Source of the DNA: Nocardia sp. NRRL S-836
Lineage (GTDB): Bacteria; Actinomycetota; Actinomycetes; Mycobacteriales; Pseudonocardiaceae
Direction: 5' to 3'
Assembly (NCBI RefSeq): GCF_001279525.1
Contig: NZ_LGDY01000118.1
Span: forward strand, 9,434 to 73,433
Length of the DNA stretch: 64,000 bases
Made by a program: the position numbers and the translations under genes. A model generated the notes under the pieces. That model worked only from the letters and a program-made list of their open reading frames with translations. It was not told the DNA's origin and did no database searches. This document shows positions 55,629 through 63,053 of the stretch, one piece after another; position 1 is the first letter of the stretch, and every line of letters begins with the position of its first letter.

Positions 55629-57875
55629 TCACTCGGTCCGCAGGCCCAGTGCGCCGGTCGCCTTCCACAGCGAGGGCAGCGTCAGCACCGTGACCGCGAA
55701 CGTCAGCGCCACGGCGAGTCCGGCCACCAGTCCGATGCCCGCCCAGTCGAAGGCGACCTCGGTGTCGAACACCCGCATCACCAGGACGCCGAGCCCGACG
55801 CCGGTGGCCACGGACACCGCCGTGGAGATCACCAGCGGCACCGCGTTCTGCCACAGCAGCGAGCGGGCCAGGGTGCCGCGCGGCACGCCGCTCGCCGTCA
55901 TCACCGCGAGCGGCCGGCGGCGTTCCCTGACCTGCTCCAGCCCCACGACCAGCAGGGACGCGCCCGCCAGCAGCAACGTGAGCAGCGAACCCGCGAGCAG
56001 CGCGCGGCGGATCACGCCGAACACGTGCTCCACCTCGCTGGTGTTGTCCTGGCCGACGTAGTACGTGTGCACGCGGTGCCCGTGGCTCGCGAGCGCGTTG
56101 CGGGTGTGCTCGGCGACGTCGGGGATCGACGGGTCGAGCTCCGCCTGGTAGTCGGAGTGCTGTGAGCGGAGTCCCGCGGCGGCGGCCGGGGTGAGGAACA
56201 GGCCGGGGCGGGTGCCGGTGGCCGGTTCCACCGGCGGCACGGTCCACGGCGTGCCCGTGTCCGGTCCCGTGACGCCGACCTTCAGCACCTGACCGGCCCG
56301 CACGGACTCCCGGCTGCCGGCCCGCGCGACCACGTAGGCCTTGCCGTCGGCGCAGTCCGGCACGGTCACCAGCGACCGCAGTGCCTCGCACGAACCCATG
56401 TTCACGCTGATGTACGTCCGGTCGTCGACCTCCGCGCTGGTCTGGTCGAGCCGGTGCAGGGAGAGCACCCCGCGGGTGTTGCCCATCAGCGCGGGCAGGC
56501 CGGACAGGTCGGTGGTGGAGTCGCCGGAGATGGTCAGGAACTGGTGGCTGACCTCCTCCCGCTCGTCGGCCCGCACCTCCTTCTCGATGCCGGCCAGCAG
56601 CATCTGCAGCGTGACGGTGCCGGCGAGCACGACCGCGACACCGCCGACGACGCGGGCGGCGGTTCCGCTGTCGAGCTGTAGCCGGCGCACGGCGAGCTGG
56701 AGCGCGGGGGTGTGGCCCCGCATCCGGAACACGACCCGTTCCACCAGCCACGGCAGCAGCACCGGAATGCCGAGCATCAGCAGCACCACGCCGGCCACGA
56801 AGGCGGTCGTGTCCAGCTGGGTCCGCTCGCCGGAGTGCCCGATCTGGCTCACCAGCAACCCGGCTCCGGCGACGACCGGCACCAGCCGCCACCACACCCT
56901 GCGTCGCACCGGGTTCTGCTCGCGCACCACGCCGAGCGGTTCGATGATCGTGCGCCGCATCGCCACGAGCGAGGTGACGACCGCGAGCACCGGCACCGCC
57001 ACGACGACGGTGAGGGTCAGCGCGGGCGTGGGCGTGACGTCGCTGGGGAACGAGGACAGCTCGGCGATGCTGATCCGGTCGACGAACGGCCGGACCGCGA
57101 AGAACAGGCCGAACCCCACCACGAGCCCGGCCAGCGCACCGATCAGCGACTCCCCCGACGCGATCAGCCGCACCCGGCCCGCACCCGCACCGACCAGCCG
57201 CAACGCCGCGAGCCTGCGGTCGCGCTGGGCCGCGGCGAGGCGGGTGGCGACGCCGATGAACACCAGCACCGGGAACAGCAGGACCACCACGCCGACCAGG
57301 CTGAGCAGCCACAGCACCGGGTCCATGGCGCCGCTGCGGCCGGTCGCGCCCCAGCGGTAGACGGTGTTGCCGTTCGGCTCCGCCTCGATCGAGGCGTCAC
57401 CGGCGTAGAAGCGCAGTTCGCGCGGGTTCTCCAGGCCGGGCTGGCCGATCGTGCCGACGACCCGCTCCGGGAACCGCGGCCTCAGCAGCTCGCCCGCCGG
57501 TGAGGCGAGCAGGTCGGCGAGCGCGGGTGACAGGAAGACCTCGCCGTCGCCTGGCAGCCGGTCGACGCCCGGCGGCACCGGGGCGTCCGGCGAGAGCACC
57601 TTCAGGTAGAAGCCGCGGATGGAGTCGGAGCGGAACGCGTGGCTGTGGTCCTCGGCCAGCAGCGGCGGCGGACCGTCACCGCGGGCGACCGTGCCGAGCG
57701 CCCGCACGCGGTCCGCCCGCGCGTCCAGTGCCGTCGGCAACGACGCGGCGAGCAGCAGCATCGCCACGCACAGCCCGATGCCGAACCCCTGCAGTGCGAG
57801 CCTGGTCCAGGACTTCCGGCTGCCCCCGACGGCCAGCCGGACCCCCAGGGCGAGGTCGCTGATCACCCGCTTCAC
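55629..57875 (-). CDS. FtsX-type ABC transporter permease
   Basis: 748 residues from GTG 57875. This is MacB/FtsX-like: the first helix (ALQGFGIGLCVAMLLLAASL) is followed by a large extracellular domain, and two bundles of about four helices (around residues 190-400 and 600-745). The shared RRLAALRLVGAGAGRVRLIA and RRRPLAVMTASGVPRGTLAR coupling-helix motifs contact the ATPase. It probably exports lipophilic or peptide compounds. GTGA overlap with the ATPase gene shows coupling. Confidence 0.9.
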   Translation of the reverse strand: MKRVISDLALGVRLAVGGSRKSWTRLALQGFGIGLCVAMLLLAASLPTALDARADRVRALGTVARGDGPPPLLAEDHSHAFRSDSIRGFYLKVLSPDAPVPPGVDRLPGDGEVFLSPALADLLASPAGELLRPRFPERVVGTIGQPGLENPRELRFYAGDASIEAEPNGNTVYRWGATGRSGAMDPVLWLLSLVGVVVLLFPVLVFIGVATRLAAAQRDRRLAALRLVGAGAGRVRLIASGESLIGALAGLVVGFGLFFAVRPFVDRISIAELSSFPSDVTPTPALTLTVVVAVPVLAVVTSLVAMRRTIIEPLGVVREQNPVRRRVWWRLVPVVAGAGLLVSQIGHSGERTQLDTTAFVAGVVLLMLGIPVLLPWLVERVVFRMRGHTPALQLAVRRLQLDSGTAARVVGGVAVVLAGTVTLQMLLAGIEKEVRADEREEVSHQFLTISGDSTTDLSGLPALMGNTRGVLSLHRLDQTSAEVDDRTYISVNMGSCEALRSLVTVPDCADGKAYVVARAGSRESVRAGQVLKVGVTGPDTGTPWTVPPVEPATGTRPGLFLTPAAAAGLRSQHSDYQAELDPSIPDVAEHTRNALASHGHRVHTYYVGQDNTSEVEHVFGVIRRALLAGSLLTLLLAGASLLVVGLEQVRERRRPLAVMTASGVPRGTLARSLLWQNAVPLVISTAVSVATGVGLGVLVMRVFDTEVAFDWAGIGLVAGLAVALTFAVTVLTLPSLWKATGALGLRTE

Positions 57876-58561
57876 CGGGCGAACTCCACGTCCCGCGACC
57901 GGCCGTCGCGCACCACGACCTCGCGGTCGGAGTAGGCGGCGACCCGCGGCTCGTGCGTGACCAGCACGACCGCCGCGCCCGTCTCCCGTGCCGCGGTCGT
58001 GAGCAGGTGCATCACGCGTTCGCCGTTGAGCGAGTCGAGCGCACCGGTCGGCTCGTCGGCGAAGATCACCTTCGGGCTGGTGACCAGTGCGCGTGCCACG
58101 GCGACGCGCTGGCCCTGGCCACCGGAGGTCTCGCCGGGCCGCTGGCCGGCCACCGCGTCGACCTCCAGCCGGGCGAGCCACTCGTGCGCGGCGCGTTCGG
58201 CGTCCTTGCGCTTCCTGCCGCTGAGCCGCAACGGCAGCGCGACGTTCTCCAGGCAGGTCAGCTCCGGCACGAGCTGGCCGAACTGGAAGACGAACCCGAA
58301 CTCGGTGCGCCGCAGCTCGCTGCGCTCGTGGTCGGACATGGTGGTCAGGTCGCGGTCGCGGTAGGTGACCGTGCCCTCGTCCGGCGGCAGGATGCCCGCG
58401 ATGCAGTGCAGCAGCGTCGACTTGCCGGAGCCCGACGGCCCCATCACCGCCACGACCTCGCCCTCGCGGACGGTGAGGCCGGCACCGGCGAGCGCCTGCG
58501 TCTTGCCGAACGACTTGACCAGGTCCTCCGCCCTCAGCAGGGCCGGTTTCCGCTCGGTCAT
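57872..58561 (-). CDS. ABC transporter ATP-binding protein (MacB/LolD-like)
   Basis: 229 residues. Walker A GPSGSGKST (about 41-49), Q-loop VFQFGQLVPELTCLENVALP, signature TSGGQGQRVAVARALV (S(G)GQ with T at first position) and Walker B VIFADEPTGALDS. It powers the permease encoded next. It overlaps padR by four bases at its start. Confidence 0.93.
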   Translation of the reverse strand: MTERKPALLRAEDLVKSFGKTQALAGAGLTVREGEVVAVMGPSGSGKSTLLHCIAGILPPDEGTVTYRDRDLTTMSDHERSELRRTEFGFVFQFGQLVPELTCLENVALPLRLSGRKRKDAERAAHEWLARLEVDAVAGQRPGETSGGQGQRVAVARALVTSPKVIFADEPTGALDSLNGERVMHLLTTAARETGAAVVLVTHEPRVAAYSDREVVVRDGRSRDVEFAR

Positions 58562-59082
58562 CGCGCCACCTCCGCGGCGAGCTGGTCGATCCTGGCCGCG
58601 GTCAGTTCGAGCCACCGCAGGTCGGCTTCGAGGTGGAACAGGGCGAAGTCGCAGATCAGCTGGTCGGCCAGGTCGCCGTCGACCTTGCGCCGGGTGAGCT
58701 CGCGCATCGTCGTCAGGTGCGCCGAGCGCTGCGCGTCGAGCACCTCCACCGCGCTGCGGCCGGACAGCAGCGCCAGCACGACCTTCGCGTAGAGCGTGTT
58801 CTGCAGGTACGGCTCCGGCTTCTCCGGCGTGCGCAGCCAGCGCTCCACGTCGGTGACACCGGCGTCCGTGATGGCGTACCGCTTGCGCTCGGGACCGTCG
58901 CCGGCCTCGACGCCCGCCTCGGTCACGTAGCCGTTCTTCAGCAGCCGCGACAGGGTGGAGTACACCTGCCCGTAGTGCAACGGGCGGTCCTGACCGAAGC
59001 GCTCGTCGTACGCGCGCTTGAGGTCGTATCCATGCCTTGGACCGCCTTCCAGCAGGCCCAACAGTGCGTGACCGATCGACAT
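58558..59082 (-). CDS. PadR-family transcriptional regulator
   Basis: 174 residues. The winged helix ALLGLLEGGPRHGYDLKRAY, LHYGQVYSTLSRLLKNGYVT is standard for PadR. The C-terminal Vir-like helical domain follows. It heads the padR-ATPase-permease operon. A triple half-site operator lies ten bases upstream of its start, so it almost certainly represses its own operon, and probably responds to the exported compound. ATG 59082 chosen from the MSIGHALLGLLEGG family start. Confidence 0.92.
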   Translation of the reverse strand: MSIGHALLGLLEGGPRHGYDLKRAYDERFGQDRPLHYGQVYSTLSRLLKNGYVTEAGVEAGDGPERKRYAITDAGVTDVERWLRTPEKPEPYLQNTLYAKVVLALLSGRSAVEVLDAQRSAHLTTMRELTRRKVDGDLADQLICDFALFHLEADLRWLELTAARIDQLAAEVAR

Positions 59083-59091
59083 GCGGAGGAC

Positions 59092-59120
59092 TATACACCC
59101 CGTGTATACACCGAGTGTAT
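59092..59120. promoter_or_regulatory. Overlapping PadR-type operator (three half-sites)
   Basis: TATACAC-CCC-GTGTATA (59092-59108) is a perfect palindrome. Its right half also begins a second one, ATACAC-CGA-GTGTAT (59106-59120). The site lies ten bases ahead of padR and 49 bases ahead of the divergent CGNR gene, so it could control both. Confidence 0.75.
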
Positions 59121-59168
59121 TCGAGAGATGTCCTGACGGGTGACCGCCGTGGCGCCTACAGTGGTGGG

Positions 59169-59657
59169 GTGACTGGTCTGACTGTCGGCTGGGATCACGA
59201 CGTCGAGCTGCTGCTCGACTTCCTGAACACTCGACACGTACTGGACAGTGAAGCCTCCTGGCGCGCGTGGGTGACCGAACGCGGCCTCGGGCGGAGCGGG
59301 GAAATCGCACAGGCGCGCGCCGCGCGGGCAGCACTGCGTTCGTCCATCGAGGGGTCGTCAGGGCCCAGGACGGCGGCCGGCGTCGTGCACGTCGAGCTGA
59401 CCGGCGGCGTCCCGATGCTCGCGAGCAGCGACGCGGTCGGTGCCGTGCTCGCGGCCTCCGCCCGCCTCGCCGTGCTCGGCTCGTGGGAGCGGCTCAAGAT
59501 CTGTCCCGCCGACGACTGCCTGCGCGCGTTCTTCGACCGCTCCCGCAACCGCTCGCGCACCTGGTGCTCGATGCAGGTGTGCGGCAACCGCGAGAAGGCC
59601 CGCACGTTCCGAAAACGCTCGCGCGCCTCTCAGAAGAGCACGTTGGCCACGGTGTAG
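59169..59657 (+). CDS. CGNR zinc-finger protein
   Basis: 162 residues. The ABATE-like N-terminus (DVELLLDFLNTRHVL, then AWVTERGLGRSGEIAQARAA) precedes the CGNR zinc finger: LKICPADDCLRAFFD and RTWCSMQVCGNREKARTFRK with four Cys. Such proteins are thought to be regulators of stress genes. It overlaps the DUF445 stop by 28 bases. GTG 59169 was selected by family length; a longer upstream reading would cover the operator. Confidence 0.85.
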   Translation: MTGLTVGWDHDVELLLDFLNTRHVLDSEASWRAWVTERGLGRSGEIAQARAARAALRSSIEGSSGPRTAAGVVHVELTGGVPMLASSDAVGAVLAASARLAVLGSWERLKICPADDCLRAFFDRSRNRSRTWCSMQVCGNREKARTFRKRSRASQKSTLATV

Positions 59658-60877
59658 ATCACCAGACCGGCCAGCGCGCCGACCACGGTGCCGTTGATCC
59701 GGATGAACTGCAGGTCCCTGCCGACCTGCAGCTCGATCTTGCGCGAGGTCTCCTCCGCGTCCCACCGCTCGACCGTGTCCGTGATGAGCGTGGTGATCTC
59801 GGCGCGGTAGTTCTGCACGACGTACCCGGCGGCCTGCTCCAGCCAGCCGTCGACCTTGGCGCGCAGCTCTGGGTCCCCTGTCAGGTTGGTGCCGAGCGTG
59901 ACCAGCCCCTGCGTGACGCGCCTGCGCAGCTCGCTGGACGGGTCCTCGGCGGCGTCGAGCAGCATCTTCTTCGCCGTGCCCCACGCGCTGCTGATCACCT
60001 TCTGCACGTCCGGGTGGTTGATCACCTGCTGCTTGACCTGCTCGGCGCGCTGCATCGTGGCCGCGTCGGTCTGCATGTCGGCGGAGAACTCGATCAGGAA
60101 CTGGTCGACGGCCAGCCGCATCGGGTGGTTGACGTCGGTCTTGACCGCCCACGCGAAGTTGACCAGCTCGGTGTAGACCTTGTCGCCGAGCAGCGAGTCG
60201 ACGAACTTCGGCGACCACGCGGGCGCGCGCTCGGAGACGATCAGGCTGACCTTGTCGTAGTTGTCGCGCACCCACTCGTAGGCCCGGTCGCACATCAGGT
60301 CGACGAGCTTGTGGTGCGCGCCGTCGGTGAGGACCTGGTTGAGCAGCTTGCCCAGCGGCGGGCCCCAGGGCTTGGCCGTGACGCGCTTGACGATCGCGTG
60401 CTCGACGACGGCCTGCACCTCCTCGTCCTTGAGCACGGTGATCGCGCCCTTGAGGATGTTCGCGAGCTCGTTGGTGATGCGCTCGGCGTTCTCCGGCTGC
60501 TTGACCCACGCCCCGGCGCGCTCGGCGATGCCCGCACGCCGCAGCTTGTCCTGCACGATCTCCGGGCTGAGGAAGTTGACGCCCACGAAGTCGCCGAGCG
60601 TCTTGCCGAACATGTTCTTCCGGGTGGGGATGATCGCGGTGTGCGGGATGGGCAGGCCGAGGGGGCGCCGGAACAGCGCCGTGACGGCGAACCAGTCGGC
60701 GAGCGCGCCCACCATTCCGGCCTCCGCGGCGGCACGGACGTACCCCACCCAGGCGCCCTCGAAGGCGTGCGATCCGAGGAAGACGACCGTCGCGCCCACG
60801 AGGAAGCTCGTCGCGACGAGCTTCATCCTGCGCAGGTCGGTGCGCTTCTGCTGGTCAGCGGCGGTCAGTTGCTCCAC
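59630..60877 (-). CDS. DUF445 membrane protein
   Basis: 415 residues. The N-terminal helix (KLVATSFLVGATVVFLGSHA) leads to GYVRAAAEAGMVGALADWFA, VTALFRRPLGLPIPHTAIIP, typical of DUF445. A long helical stretch lies in the middle and one C-terminal helix (TVVGALAGLVIYTVANVLF) anchors it again. It resembles large membrane-tethered coiled-coil proteins of unknown role. It is convergent with the CGNR gene and divergent from the aminotransferase. Confidence 0.87.
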   Translation of the reverse strand: MEQLTAADQQKRTDLRRMKLVATSFLVGATVVFLGSHAFEGAWVGYVRAAAEAGMVGALADWFAVTALFRRPLGLPIPHTAIIPTRKNMFGKTLGDFVGVNFLSPEIVQDKLRRAGIAERAGAWVKQPENAERITNELANILKGAITVLKDEEVQAVVEHAIVKRVTAKPWGPPLGKLLNQVLTDGAHHKLVDLMCDRAYEWVRDNYDKVSLIVSERAPAWSPKFVDSLLGDKVYTELVNFAWAVKTDVNHPMRLAVDQFLIEFSADMQTDAATMQRAEQVKQQVINHPDVQKVISSAWGTAKKMLLDAAEDPSSELRRRVTQGLVTLGTNLTGDPELRAKVDGWLEQAAGYVVQNYRAEITTLITDTVERWDAEETSRKIELQVGRDLQFIRINGTVVGALAGLVIYTVANVLF

Positions 60878-60906
60878 GACACCATTGTCCGTGAAGATCC
60901 TGGGTT

Positions 60907-62070
60907 GTGCGGGTACCAGCGCTAGTTCCCCGGTTGCAGCCGTTCACCTCGACGATCTTCGCGGAGATGACGGGGCTGGCCGTGCAGCACGACGCCGTGA
61001 ACCTCGGTCAGGGTTTCCCCGACACCGACGGCCCCGCGTCGATGCTCGCCGCCGCCCAGTCGGCGATCGCGTCCGGCGTGAACCAGTACCCACCCGGCCC
61101 CGGCATGCCGGTGCTGCGCGCGGCGGTCGCGGCGCACCGCTCGCGGTACGGGACCACGTACGACCCGGACACCGAGGTCCTGGTGACGGTCGGCGCCACC
61201 GAGGCGATCGCCGCCTCGTTGCTGGCGCTGGTCGAGGCCGGCGACGAGGTGCTGCTCATCGAGCCCTACTACGACTCCTACGCGGCGTCGGTCGCCATGG
61301 CCGGGGCCACGCGGGTGACCGTGGGCCTGCGCGAGGACTCGTCCGGCCGGTTGGCGCTGGACGTCGAGGCGCTGCGGGCCGCCGTCACGCCGCGGACGCG
61401 GGCGGTGCTGGTGAACTCGCCGCACAACCCGACCGGCACCGTGTTCACGGCGGACGAGATGAACGCCATCGCGGCGTTGTGCGTCGAGCACGACCTGCTG
61501 GCGATCACCGACGAGGTCTACGAGCACCTGGTGTTCGACGGCCGTGAGCACGTCCCGCTGGCGTCGCTGCCGGGGATGGCCGAGCGGACGTTGTCGATCT
61601 CGGGCGCGGGCAAGACGTTCAACTGCACCGGCTGGAAGATCGGCTGGGTGTGCGGGCCGGCCCCGCTGGTGTCCGCGGTGCGCGCCGCTAAGCAGTTCAT
61701 GACGTTCGTCGGCGGTGCCCCGTTCCAGCCCGCCGTCGCGCACGCGCTGACCGCCGAGCTGGACTGGGTGACGTCGCTGCGCGACTCGCTGGCGGCGAAG
61801 CGGGCAAGGCTGGCGGAGGGCCTGCGTGCGGCGGGCTTCGAGGTGCGTTCCTCGGAGGGGACGTACTTCATCTGCGCCGACGTCCGCCCCCTCGGCTACA
61901 CCGACGGCCTGGCCCTGTGCCGCGACCTGCCCGCCCGGATCGGCGTGGCCGCGGTGCCCGTGCAGGTCTTCACCGACCGTCCCGCGGAGTGGCAGCACCT
62001 GATCCGGTTCGCGTTCTGCAAGCAGGACGCCGTGATCGACGAGGCCGTGGAGCGACTCCACAAGCTGTAG
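60907..62070 (+). CDS. PLP-dependent aminotransferase (class I/II)
   Basis: 387 residues from GTG 60907. It begins VPRLQPFTSTIFAEMTGLAV, followed by DAVNLGQGFPDTDGP typical of the MetC-like/DapC/YbdL subgroup. NSPHNPTGTVF is the cofactor loop, DEVYEHLVFDG follows, and the PLP lysine is in SISGAGKTFNCTGWKIGW. A role in N-succinyldiaminopimelate or methionine transamination is known for relatives; the exact substrate is unset. It ends one base before the DnaA-box hairpin. Confidence 0.88.
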   Translation: MRVPALVPRLQPFTSTIFAEMTGLAVQHDAVNLGQGFPDTDGPASMLAAAQSAIASGVNQYPPGPGMPVLRAAVAAHRSRYGTTYDPDTEVLVTVGATEAIAASLLALVEAGDEVLLIEPYYDSYAASVAMAGATRVTVGLREDSSGRLALDVEALRAAVTPRTRAVLVNSPHNPTGTVFTADEMNAIAALCVEHDLLAITDEVYEHLVFDGREHVPLASLPGMAERTLSISGAGKTFNCTGWKIGWVCGPAPLVSAVRAAKQFMTFVGGAPFQPAVAHALTAELDWVTSLRDSLAAKRARLAEGLRAAGFEVRSSEGTYFICADVRPLGYTDGLALCRDLPARIGVAAVPVQVFTDRPAEWQHLIRFAFCKQDAVIDEAVERLHKL

Positions 62071-62112
62071 TTGTCCACAGGTGTGGATGACTTTCTCCAC
62101 AGCTGTGGACAA
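62071..62112. promoter_or_regulatory. Hairpin made of DnaA-box-like 9-mers
   Basis: TTGTCCACA (62071-62079) and its exact inverse TGTGGACAA (62104-62112) are the actinomycete DnaA-box consensus. Two weaker copies (TGTGGATGA, TTCTCCACA) sit between. The whole forms a 17-bp inverted repeat with one mismatch around TGACTTTC. It may serve as a terminator for the aminotransferase gene, and also be able to bind DnaA. Confidence 0.55.
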
Positions 62113-62166
62113 GCCTCTTTCGAGTGAGGCGTGGAGCCTCCACAGCCGTATTCGCCTCCAAGCGGC

Positions 62167-62697
62167 ATGGACACGAACACGGAGGTCATCCACGCCGCAC
62201 GCACCGGCCTCGCCGGCTGGGAAGCGCTCGTCGAACGCTACTCCCGGCTGGTCTGGTCGGTGCCCAGATCGTTCCGCCTGAACCACGCCGACGCGGCCGA
62301 CGTCTACCAGTGCACCTGGCTCTGCCTGGCCGAACACCTCACCCGCATCCGAGAACCCGAGGCCCTGGCGGTGTGGCTGGTCCGTACCGCCACCCGCCAG
62401 AGCATCACCGTGCTGCGCCTGCGCGGCCGCGAGCTCCCCACCCACCGCTGGGAGCCCGAACCGACGTCACCAACCCCCGAGGACGTCGTGCTCGACACCG
62501 ACCGCGCCCGCCGGCTGTGGACAGCGCTGACGACGTTGAACGAACGGTGCCAACGCCTGCTGCGGATAGCTGCCCACAGCCCTGAGGTGAGTTATGCACA
62601 GGTTGCCGACGCCCTGGGGATGAAGGTGGGAAGCGTCGGCCCGACCCGCCGCCGCTGCCTGCTCGCGCTGCGCCGGGAACTGGAGGCGGCGCGATGA
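62167..62697 (+). CDS. ECF-type RNA polymerase sigma factor
   Basis: 176 residues from ATG 62167. Region 2: WEALVERYSRLVWSVPRSFR, HADAADVYQCTWLCLAEHL. Region 4: LTTLNERCQRLLRIAAHSPE, VSYAQVADALGMKVGSVGPT. It is the type of ECF factor that heads TPR/CHAT-like cassettes in actinomycetes. An in-frame GTG at 62131 is possible. Its stop overlaps the small next gene by four bases. Just before the start is a small palindrome, GTGGAG-C-CTCCAC (62131-62143). Confidence 0.88.
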   Translation: MDTNTEVIHAARTGLAGWEALVERYSRLVWSVPRSFRLNHADAADVYQCTWLCLAEHLTRIREPEALAVWLVRTATRQSITVLRLRGRELPTHRWEPEPTSPTPEDVVLDTDRARRLWTALTTLNERCQRLLRIAAHSPEVSYAQVADALGMKVGSVGPTRRRCLLALRRELEAAR

Positions 62698-63053
62698 GGG
62701 ACCCGCTGCTCGCCGAGATCGCCGCGCTGTTCCACGCCGACGTGCCCCCGGCCGTCGCCGCCCCCGCCCCGACCGGTCTCGCCCCCATGGCGGCTGTGGA
62801 CGAGCCGGTCCGCGGCCCGTCCCGGCAGCTGGTGTTCCACGCCGGTGCGGGGCGGATGTACCTGCAGCTGGACGGGCCGCTGCTGACCGGGGTGCTCGAC
62901 GACAGGAACGTGACGGTCGAGGTCCGCTCGCCTGAGCAGGGCGTGGCGATCCGGCCGGATGCCGAGGGGTGGTTCCGGGCCGAGGTCGCGCCGGGGCCGG
63001 TGTGCGTTTGCGTGCCGGAACTCGGGCTGACGACGGGGTGGTTCGTCGCATGA
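62694..63053 (+). CDS. Small hypothetical protein of the sigma cassette
   Basis: 119 residues. An N-terminal acidic/hydrophobic stretch MRDPLLAEIAALFHADVPPA leads to a beta-rich region (RQLVFHAGAGRMYLQLDGPL, VTVEVRSPEQGVAIRP, GPVCVCVPELGLTTGWFVA). No membrane helix. Overlaps of four bases on both sides tie it to the sigma and the TPR protein. It may link the two (anti-sigma or adaptor), but nothing in the sequence proves it. Confidence 0.72.
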   Translation: MRDPLLAEIAALFHADVPPAVAAPAPTGLAPMAAVDEPVRGPSRQLVFHAGAGRMYLQLDGPLLTGVLDDRNVTVEVRSPEQGVAIRPDAEGWFRAEVAPGPVCVCVPELGLTTGWFVA

